Part shown: positions 56,343 to 64,000 of the stretch, piece after piece
Layout: each line of letters opens with the position of its first letter
Position numbering within the stretch: position 1 is the first letter of the stretch
From: Riptortus pedestris
Taxonomy: Eukaryota > Arthropoda > Insecta > Hemiptera > Alydidae
Length of the DNA: 64,000 bases
NCBI GenBank assembly: GCA_019009955.1
Contig: CM032229.1
Span: 147,745,001-147,809,000, forward strand
Direction: 5' to 3'
Translations under genes and position numbers: made by a program
The notes under the pieces: generated by a model
The model's database searches: none
Told to the model about the DNA's origin: nothing
The model's input: the letters and a program-made list of their open reading frames with translations, nothing else

Positions 56343-56620
56343 AGTGCGTCACGCAAGGGCTGCGTAAGCTAAGCAGATTTCCTACCTGAAGTTTTAACCG
56401 GTAACCCACGACTAGGACCGAAGTTAGCCGATTTCATCTTTGTTACTTGCACACACGTAATATAAATGCAAATATCTCGGTTAATATTCAAGATAGAGAA
56501 TAAATGTATATATCAATATTAATAGTAAAGTTAATTTGCATTTAGATCTAGGTTCTATACAATTTTTCGATCCGACGTATAGTAACGGAGATATTTCGAA
56601 TTTTCGAAAATACTCCCTTA
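56343..56620 (+). mobile_element. Family A 5' half, left arm of a convergent pair
   Basis: It starts TGCGTCACGCAAGGGCTGCG, continues with AAGCAGATTTCCTACCTG, ATGCAAATATCTCGGTTAAT and the CGATCCGACGTATAGTAACG block, and stops at CGAAAATACTCCC. An oppositely oriented family A segment then begins. Confidence 0.82.
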
Positions 56621-56624
56621 TGAC

Positions 56625-57141
56625 TCTCATGACGTGATTTTCGAAACATTTCTTCAAATGTCCATCGATCCTACCCAAGAGATGACGAAAATTAGGTCCT
56701 ATAATATATATTATTTTTATATATATATATATATGTTAATAATATATATAAATAATATATATTATAGGTTTATAATCGTTTTATGTAAAAAAAAAGATCA
56801 AGTTGGTTAATGGCTGAATTCGAAATATCTCCGTTACTATACCGCGGATCGAAACATTGTATAGAACCAATCTAATTACAAATATAATGCTCGATAATTG
56901 TTCTTATGTACGTTTTTGCTGAATGTTGATTACTAACCTAGATATTTGCATTTTTTAGTTTTCGGTCTTCAGTAAACTCCTACTTCTGCTCATATACAGT
57001 AAGGCTTTATATTATGTAGCATATTATTTGAAGCCTAAATACCAAATATTGTTCTCATTAAACTTTTACGTTTTGAGGTAAATATAAATACGTGGCGTAC
57101 GTGGGAAACCTGCTTAGTTAACGCAGCCCCTGTGTGACGGA
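56625..57141 (-). mobile_element. Family A, right arm of a convergent pair
   Basis: On the minus strand the 5' end lies at 57141 (TCCGTCACACAGGGGCTGCG). The core is followed by a palindromic AT segment and then ATGTCCATCGATCCTACCCA at 56657, ending at CATGACGTGATTTTCG near 56630. The 3' terminal palindrome is missing. It has the ACCAAATATTGTTCTCATTA segment also found in the copy at 32,324. Confidence 0.8.
56698..56768. repeat. Perfect 19-bp AT palindrome arms
   Basis: CCTATAATATATATTATTT at 56698-56716 and its exact reverse complement at 56750-56768 enclose a 33-bp TA-rich loop. It occupies the place of the usual TA tract of family A. Confidence 0.88.
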
Positions 57142-57148
57142 CTTTTTT

Positions 57149-57256
57149 TAGTGACGAACTCTTTAGACCCACCCTGGCTAGAAAATGGTGGTAACCTGTA
57201 GATAACCCATCCCACTTAGACATTGTAGCAAAAAGCGGACGTTAATAAATAATTAT
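57149..57256 (+). mobile_element. tRNA-derived SINE, 3' part
   Basis: It has AACTCTTTAGACCCACCCTG, GCTAGAAAATGGTGGTAACC, TGTAGATAACCCATCCC and AAGCGGACGTTAATAAATAA, then an AT-rich tail. It lies between a family A 5' end and the Penelope arm. Confidence 0.77.
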
Positions 57257-57260
57257 AATT

Positions 57261-58002
57261 ATCGTCATTGTGAGGATTTCGGCTTTCTGCTTCAGCGGTT
57301 GGAATTTTTGTTTTGCAAATTTTCAATGGAAATGCGTCCATCTTCGTCAGGCATAAATTTGATTTGAATGGCTACTTCAATTATTATATGTTTGGAGTTT
57401 TATTTTATTTCAGTATGGCTTTCCACGTTTCTGGAAGTATGACACCGTCCACGCCGTTTATAGTATTTGTCTTCTTATTTATTTCTAGGGCTTCCAGGAC
57501 TAATCTTTTACCGAGGTGGTCCTCTCTATGTAAAACCTTTGTCTCGTCAAATTTAATTTGGTGGGGACAAATACTGGCGTGTTTGGCAATGGCGGATGTT
57601 TTTGTTCTATTATGTTTTAGGTCAGTCATGTGTTGGTTGACTCTTGTAGCTGTCTTCTTGCCTGTCTGTCCCACATAAACCTTACCACAATCACACGGTA
57701 TCAAATATACTCCACTATCCTGTAATAATTGGGTGTCTTTTGGGGTCTTTAAATATTTATTGAATATTTTATGTGGCTTGAATACTGCTCGTAAATTATA
57801 TTTTCGAATTATAAATTATCACATACTTTCAGAAACGTGGAAAGCCTTACTGAAATAAAATAATACTCCAAACATATGATAATTGAAGTAGCCATTCAAA
57901 TAAAATTTATGCCTGACGAAGATGGACGCATTTCCATTGACAATTTGCAAAACAAAAATTCCAACCGCTGGAGCAGAAAGCCGAAATCCTCACAATGACG
58001 AT
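57261..58002 (-). mobile_element. Penelope-like element, two 3' ends in head-to-head inversion
   Basis: Arms 57261-57441 and 57822-58002 are reverse complements of 181 bp each, with few mismatches and no net length difference. Each is the 3' end of one element copy: the C-terminal codons (LPETWKA or LSETWKA, then LLK-stop) and the 3' UTR. The 380-bp centre is the GIY-YIG domain of the minus-oriented copy. Inverted and partial tandem copies are common for Penelope-like elements. On the minus strand of the left arm CTGACGA, an ATGGA/TCCAT stem and GAAA (57321-57350) resemble a hammerhead core. The right arm has GACA instead. Confidence 0.84.
57405..57821 (-). pseudogene. Penelope-like retroelement, C-terminal GIY-YIG endonuclease domain
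   Basis: In the intact protein this domain nicks target DNA for the upstream reverse transcriptase. The frame is open from about 57821 to the stop at 57405-57407. It starts within KYNLRAVFKPHKIFNKYLKT, then DSGVYLIPCDCGKVYVGQTG, where GVY..11..YVG is the GIY-YIG core. TRVNQH supplies the conserved Arg-containing helix, and the E of RLVLEALEINK is a likely metal-binding Glu. A CDC pair before KVYVG is typical of Penelope GIY-YIG. The reverse transcriptase and everything upstream of 57821 are missing, replaced by the inverted second copy. No stop interrupts the remaining roughly 138 codons. Confidence 0.86.
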
Positions 58003-59759
58003 ACTTCCCAGCGATGCAGCCTCAAAAATAGAATAATAAATATATAATGTTAAGAAGTGCAAATATGTATATTTTCTTAATAATAAAAATAGTGTTGTTT
58101 TATATGTTCATTTGCATTTACTTAACGAAGAACGTTGAACTAGTATCACAAATACTAGCTTTGTTAAGAGTTTATTGGAACAAGAGAGACTGAGCGAATG
58201 ATACGCATAAACATTAGGAACCCCACAAACAAGATCACAGATAATAGTAGTAATAATAGCTGCTTATTTCTCCATGACATCGACAATTAACATTTGAGGG
58301 AAGTAGTTTTGTATCTTATATATTGCATATGCATATAAAGTTTGTGGCGTTTAACTCACATATAACAATCAGTTTGTTATAACATGTAAAAAAATATCAC
58401 GAGATTATTAGAATTCCCCAAGGCAGCCTTCACAGCACACGTCGGGAGAAATTGTGCTTTGTAAAATAGGAAGAAAATGAGTTGGATGTTAGAAAAACAC
58501 TGCAGCCTGAAATGAGGTTATGAAGCAATCATGAAAAAGTACTAGTTGGAGAGTTCAGAGATACAAAAGGTGTTTCAAAGGTGTACCTACATGAATAATA
58601 ACCATTGAACTCTCAGTATAGAAATTTTACACCAAATTTGTCTTGGATGTAACAATAAAATTAAACCTAATAAATTAGAAATTACTGTCATTAAAATTTT
58701 TATTGTAATATGCATAGAGTAGTAAATGTAATAATAAACAAATCTTCTGTAAAATGTTGTGTTTTATAGACAATTATTTAGAATAGTATTATGAAATTCA
58801 TACAAAAAAAATCTGTGAAACGAGTGCTGCATTAACTAAGCAATTCCCCCATCTTTATTTTATTTTGTATTTCTCACTTTATATGACATATAATATACAG
58901 GACTTGAAATATAAAGGTGGAAATGAAATGTTTATGAGTACAGTAGACTAAAGTGAGAACCACGTGAGTTGAAATGACATTGTGATTTAGGACACGTTTC
59001 AAGCACGGTCTATTTATTGCAGTTTCCAAGTATAACGATCTGGACATTCGGGAAGGTTAAGAGTATATATATGAACCAGGCTAGATGGTTGGGTGAAGTT
59101 TCTACCTCGGTTACTGTTTTCCTCTGAGTAGCTGTAACATCATGATAGGATAAAGCCTCAAGCTAACCTTCTTTTCTTCCAATTTCTAGAGATGTGGTCA
59201 CAGCAAGGAAAACATCATCTCCTGCAGTATACTCGCTGCTTTTCTCGTTTCTCTGAATATTCCTTTTCTATTTCCTAAGACGAAACTACAGGTTTTGTAA
59301 GTGATTTACGTCCCTGCTCAGCTTAAATTAGATTAAGTATGTCTCATTCATACTTAAACTCATTCAAGTATTGACATGGATACTGAAATCTGACAATTAT
59401 TAAGTTCCACGTTATGCTACAATGGTTATTTTAAAATGTCGGTGTGTGGTCTTAGTTATTGGAATAATTTTTGATTAAATCCTTCATTCAAAAGAAAATA
59501 AGATTCAGGTCAAAATTTTTCCCGGTTTAAAAACGTTTTGTAATTTGATTTTGGACAAGAAACCGTCGAACAGAATACCACGGTCAATTGTAAGTTACAG
59601 AGTTAGGTACTCTGTAGAAACCCTGGAATAACTAACTTAACTAAGTGCAAATAAATCTGTCTTTAATATTTTTTATTGGATAGCTGATATATTTCGATTC
59701 TTTTCATCTGTCGTTAACCCGTCTTTCCTTTCTTTTTCGATATTAATATGATCTTTATT
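58003..59759. other. Unassigned stretch
   Basis: AT-rich sequence with no repeat shared in the window and no open frame worth reporting. Confidence 0.35.
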
Positions 59760-60090
59760 GTTGAAAAAACGGTTAAATAAAACTGGTGTTGTTCAAATTT
59801 TCAAATCAAGAATGTAACATCTTAATTGATGACGTCAAATTTAATTTAATTGCACGTGCCTCACATAGTAAACGTGCTTTGAAAACGATATTTGGTATTG
59901 GAGCTTTGGATAAGACGATTCATTGTATATGGGCAGTGTTGACATGCAATTAAGGGTTGTAAGTGGGGGTTTACGGAAGGCTAAAAACAAAAAAGAAATA
60001 CAAAAAAAATCGCTTAATATTTGAGGCAGGAAAAAATGTATTGAATAACAATTTTAGAGAATAATTAAATTTTCAACATGATTCGTTATA
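59760..60090 (+). mobile_element. Very old long-form family A relic
   Basis: CATCTTAATTGATGACGTCA, ACGATATTTGGTATTGGAGC, GTAAGTGGGGGTTTACGGAA, AGGCTAAAAACAAAAAAG and TCGCTTAATATTTGAGGC follow the order of the long-form segment at 44,121 and 62,520. No ends are preserved. Confidence 0.55.
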
Positions 60091-61206
60091 TAACCAAATA
60101 ATTTATTGATCCTTTCTCGGAGATATCTTTTTTTTTTTTTTATTTGAAGCTTTTCACAAAACCAGTCAGTTACTGACATTGTTATTCCAGCAAATGGCCT
60201 TATGTCCAAAAGTTCTGTCGAAAGCACGAGATATGTTAATTTACTAGTGGATAAATGTTTGCAATTGTATAAATCCGAATCATTTGATATAGTCAGAATC
60301 GTCAAAAATTATCCCACACTTGTTAAAGTATGTCGTTCTTACTGAGGATATGTATTAACCAAATACTAAGTTTATTTGTTATCTTCTTGTGAGAGTATTT
60401 TAACAATACATCACAGATACGCTTTTAAAATACCCAATAATTTTAGTTTTAAATTACGTCGATGTTATTAGTCAATTTCAAAGGAGAAGATTCTTGAAGC
60501 GAATATTAACACCGCATAAAACTAACAAATATGTGTATATCTTCACTTTTAGTTTTCAGAAATACAGAGTTTCCCCAACTTTAAACCTGCATAAATTTAA
60601 AAGTTTCTTCCTTCATTATAATTTATATTTAAGGAAAGTCTTTGATGTTCTTAGACCTTAATAAATACAAAGGCTCTCTATTAATCTTTCATAGGGAGAA
60701 TGTTATTAATCAGGAAAAAAAAAAAACTATAGAAATAAGGGAACTTAATTAATGAGCTCCTGTTGATAATAATTATAAGAACAAACTCTTTCATTAGCAC
60801 AAAAGAGGAAACTACAAATGAAGCACGTCTTGGATGATGTAGAAACAAAGGGAATGCGATTAGAAAAAAGGGGAAATACTCTCCCTCAGACGAGTAACTT
60901 AAGAAAATAAAAAGGACGGGAGGGGAAAAGAAAAAAAAATAAAACTAAGGGAGAAAGTTTTCCCTGAAGATGAGACAATCACAAGTTGTCGGACGGCTAA
61001 AGAGAGAACAAAGCGAAGAAGCCCTAATCAGCTTCTGTTTTATTGTTATAGGGAAGGAGTGTTCCCCTTAGCTGCTACCCCCGCTCCAGCTCTTAGCCCC
61101 GGCTATTTATCCTTTAATGTCCTCTTACTAACCAAACTCAAATATATTTCCTCGAAATTTACGACAAAAAAACCGAACTACCTATTTTCCTTGTATTTTT
61201 CCTTTT
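60091..61206. other. Unassigned stretch
   Basis: AT-rich, with a T-run at 60129-60141 and purine-rich sequence at 60820-61015. No gene recognised; open frames 60054-60305 and 61059-61274 lack motifs. Confidence 0.3.
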
Positions 61207-61320
61207 TTAAGAGATTTCCCTCACTGGAAATCGCTATTGAAGTTGTACTCATTACGCGGTTTTCAAAAAAATGATTCAAATCTCTATCGATCTTACCCAT
61301 GAGATGAATCGGCATAGGGA
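61207..61320 (-). mobile_element. Decayed family A 3' end
   Basis: AAGAGATTTCCCTCACTGGA, TATTGAAGTTGTACTCATTA and TCTATCGATCTTACCCATGA match the minus-strand family A 3' region with about one change in five to six bases. It is one of the oldest fragments. Confidence 0.68.
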
Positions 61321-61612
61321 GGGGGGTTGACAATTCGAAATATCGATATCGATATATGTGTGTGTGTGCATACATACATACATATACACGTCGGAGTACT
61401 GTGTCGTAGTGAAATCTGAAAATATCCTTTGCTTGAATCTAAAATATTTATTGATGTTTTATATATAAAGTGATGTTTTGGTTTTGAGGGCCGTCGAGAA
61501 TGATGCGTATTATAAAACAGTTCAAATTTTAATAATAATGCTCTTACTAAAAATAAGTTTTGTTTTTTTTTCGGCAGTCTTAAGGAACTACCTGTTGAGA
61601 TTGTAAAAAACG
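61321..61612. other. Unassigned spacer with short simple repeats
   Basis: Short ATCGATATCGATAT, (TG)n and (CATA)n runs at 61340-61390, then AT-rich sequence. Confidence 0.45.
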
Positions 61613-62226
61613 TCCGTCACGCAGGGGCTGCGTAAACTAAGCAGATTTCCTTCGTGTTGTTAACAATAGATAAATCTACAGACTGGTAACACACAGTGAA
61701 TAAATACAAATGATGATACGGTACCTCCGACGGAAAGCATCTGAAACATAAACAAACAGTTCTGCCAACTTTTCACAGGAAAGAAAAGTCCGTCACGCAG
61801 GGGCTGCGTAAACTAAGCAGATTTCCCACGTGAAGTTTTACAATAAAGAAATTTCACGAGAGCGGAGCAGTTAATGAAACGGCCGAACTAGGTTTTGGCA
61901 GGAAAGACACCGTCCGTTAGCCGCCCAGGATTTAATAAAAATGCAAATATCTCGGTTAATATTCAAGATAGAGAATAAATGTATATAACAATACTTATAG
62001 TAAATTTAATTTGTAATAAGATTGATTCTGTACAATTTTTCGATCCGACGAATAGTAACGGAGATATTTCGAATTTTCGAAAACCCTCCCGTCTAAACTC
62101 CCCCCCCCCCTCCCACTGGTCCGATTTCAGCCGTTAACGAACGTGATCTTTCTTTTTACATAATACGACTAAATATCGAGTTTGGTAACGATCAAACAAA
62201 AATTGCAACCGCTAGAGCGGTAACAG

Positions 62227-62286
<60 letters not shown>

Positions 62287-63049
62287 TTTTGAACGGACCT
62301 CATTTTCGTCATCTACTAGGTAGGATCGATGGACATTTGAAGAAAAATTTCGAAAATTCCGTCATGAGTACAACCTCAATAGCTGATTTCCCTTAAGGGA
62401 AATCTGCTAAAAAGAATTACGGAAATATATCAGATTATAACATATCAATTTTATTGGAAACTATTTACTAGATCTAGGACTATAATTTATAATGGATTAG
62501 AATGATTCATCTCAACCACTCAAATTTTAATAGTCCAAGACAAGAAGAAAGATAGGGAGTCACTATAACATATTTGCATTTATCTCGTATTATAATGGTC
62601 TCTTAAAATCAATTTATGGTATTTAAACTTCGAATAATATGTTTTATTACATGACAGAGTATTGTTTGTATGACATTAGTAGAAGTGGGGGTTTTCTGAA
62701 GGCTGAAAACTGAAAAAGCAAATATTTCGATTAATATTCAAGATAGTGAATAAATGTTTATAACAATATTTATAGTACATTTAATTTGCAATAAGATTGG
62801 TTCTATACAATTTTTTGATCCGAAGTATGGTAACGAAGACATCTCGAATTTTTGAAAATCCTCCTCTAAACCCCCCCCCCCTCCCTATGGTCCGATTTGA
62901 GCCATTAACGAATTTGATCTATCGTTTTACATAAAACATTTAAAACATTATTTCCTGGGTAGGATCGATGGACATTTTAAGAAATGTTTCGAAAATCGAG
63001 TCATGAGTACGACCTCAATAGTTGATTTCCCTTAAGGAAAATCTGCTAA
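61613..63049 (+). mobile_element. Family A long-form element carrying a nested short-form copy
   Basis: The outer copy starts TCCGTCACGCAGGGGCTGCG at 61613 and ends with a decayed palindrome and TCTGCTAA at 63049. It is split after TTTCACAGGAAAGAAAAG and resumes at AAAGAATTACGGAAATATAT. The join is collinear with the uninterrupted long copy at 35,923. Its own TA tract is gone: TAAAACATTTAAAACATTAT links the flanks. Confidence 0.88.
61789..62410 (+). mobile_element. Family A short-form element, complete, nested
   Basis: TCCGTCACGCAGGGGCTGCG to the perfect palindrome GATTTCCCTTAAGGGAAATC and TGCTAA. TA tract at 62230-62283. At about 622 bp it is a good reference for the family's boundaries because the surrounding sequence is a known sister copy. 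Confidence 0.93.
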
Positions 63050-63143
63050 AACACACTATTTTCGACTGTTTCTTTCATTTGCAGAGAATTTCTTGAATTG
63101 TCCAAACCTAGGTGATTAAAATGTATGTATTCGTGTATAAATG

Positions 63144-63144
63144 C

Positions 63145-63182
<38 letters not shown>
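63144..63182. repeat. (TA)n microsatellite
   Basis: TA repeat followed by CATACATGC, with no family A flanks. Confidence 0.92.
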
Positions 63183-63185
<3 letters not shown>

Positions 63186-63721
63186 CATGCTCAAACTAGG
63201 ATGTATTATTAGAAGCCTACTGTCTACGGAGGGATGGCTCTCTAACAATTCTAGCTTTGAGTGGAATTCCCTTGCCTTAGTCTTTCTTGTACATAGCTTC
63301 TTTCTGAAAGCAGCTGGAGCACTAATCCACTACATGCCCTTGTTCAGGAAATGCCTGCTTTCTTTCCTTGGTCGCTTCCTTGGGCATACTGTCATCAGCC
63401 CTAATCTGCGATATTAGCGAATTTCCGCCAAAATATCAAAACATTTGCATTGTATGTAGATATGCTGCATCGGGCATATTTGCATTGCTTTATTACGAGG
63501 GAGATTGTGTGTAGTCAGGGTATTAACCTGGAACAGGGAAGGGCTTACTCCAAACGAGATGGAAGCCCTTCACGGCGTGGATTACTTAGTTTACCCTGCA
63601 TTCACTTGCAACTCAGTTAAACCTTTCTACATTTATTATATTTAGCTTTGTTCTATCTTATTGTATTGTCCTAGTATTTGGATATTATAGGGGCATGTTC
63701 ACGGCCTATGAAATAACTCAA
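63183..63721. other. Unassigned stretch with a 9-bp hairpin
   Basis: GAAGGGCTT at 63538 and AAGCCCTTC at 63563 can pair over a 16-nt loop. No gene context supports a terminator or RNA. The open frame 63112-63417 has no recognisable domain. Confidence 0.35.
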
Positions 63722-63830
63722 GTCCGTCACGTAGAAGCTGTGTAACTAATCAGATTTCGCACTTTCTGGAATGACACTGATGATCTCATCTTACTGTCTA
63801 TTCTCTAATTGTCCAGTAGTAAGGAGTCTA
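63722..63830 (+). mobile_element. Decayed family A-like 5' end, branch seen at 3.8 kb
   Basis: TCCGTCACGTAGAAGCTGTG, CTAATCAGATTTCGCAC and GATCTCATCTTACTGTCTAT match the layout of the tandem units at 3753-4168 better than standard family A. It fades out near 63830. Confidence 0.65.
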
Positions 63831-64000
63831 AATAAACACAAATTCAAATGAAGATGGACATTAGATGCTCAGTGACTCAGTTACTCCAAGTAAAAATCAC
63901 ATGAATAGAAGAGGAAGTTTACACTGACTAAAAAAAACCGATAACTTCCTTTATATTTACATTGCAAAAAAAATATAAACCAACCATTGTAGATAATTAA

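Noticed and set aside
57313..57678. 121-codon plus-strand open frame
   Set aside because: It is antisense to the Penelope GIY-YIG domain, which has recognisable catalytic motifs in the other strand.
63112..63417. 101-codon open frame beginning in a TA tract
   Set aside because: The start is within low-complexity sequence and the remainder shows no recognisable domain or repeat. The evidence is insufficient to call a gene.

Overview
This window looks like gene-poor, AT-rich nuclear DNA of an invertebrate. It has no operons, Shine-Dalgarno signals or bacterial-type coding density, and I recognise no host exon, rRNA or functional tRNA gene. Long (TA)n, (CT)n and (CA)n tracts are frequent, and nearly every recognisable sequence is a mobile element or the remains of one. 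The mix of DD37D maT and mariner elements, R1-like and Jockey/CR1-type LINE remnants, Helitrons, a Penelope-like element and a hAT element suggests an arthropod, probably an insect. That taxonomic guess is weak.

Family A dominates, with about 20 copies or fragments. I interpret it as a non-autonomous Helentron-like element (HINE, organised like DINE-1). It has a 5' end starting TCCGTCACGCAGGGGCTGCG, a subterminal inverted repeat (GCAGATTTCCC / GGGAAATCTGC), an internal (TA)n tract and a 3' palindrome ending in CTAA. Copies lie at 2.9, 5.2-6.2, 18.6, 25.1, 27.3-28.6, 30.1, 32.3, 35.9, 37.8, 40.7, 42.7/43.7, 44.1-45.3, 47.7, 56.3-57.1 and 61.6-63.0 kb. The second family is canonical Helitrons (1.7, 11.1, 11.9, 16.4, 16.9, 34.0, 39.1, 42.8, 52.4, 53.4 and 53.8 kb). 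They have a 3' GC-rich hairpin followed by CTAG and sit in A/T sites. Their bodies are built from one to four diverged units of about 290 bp.

Other elements are single or few. A nearly complete 1.3-kb maT transposon lies at 8.7-10.0 kb, with TA duplications and TIRs but a frameshifted transposase. Two further mariner-type remnants lie at 22.7-23.2 and 41.1-41.9 kb. A hAT-like element with a perfect 8-bp target duplication lies at 50.4-51.4 kb. A Penelope-like GIY-YIG fragment between 181-bp inverted arms lies at 57.3-58.0 kb. Foldback sequences of the same general kind lie at 49.3 and 54.9 kb. LINE C-terminal fragments lie at 14.5-15.6, 20.6-21.0 and 38.9 kb. A tRNA-derived SINE occurs in six copies. 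A hairpin element (family C) with 10-12 bp target duplications is inserted at 15.1 and 29.9 kb.

The layers record relative ages. Family C jumped into a LINE at 15.1 kb, family A jumped into family C at 30.1 kb, and family A jumped into older family A copies at 44.3 and 61.8 kb. Several mosaics join different families at (TA)n tracts, which suggests those tracts act as recombination points. The remaining stretches hold no feature I can support beyond simple-sequence or strand-skewed composition.
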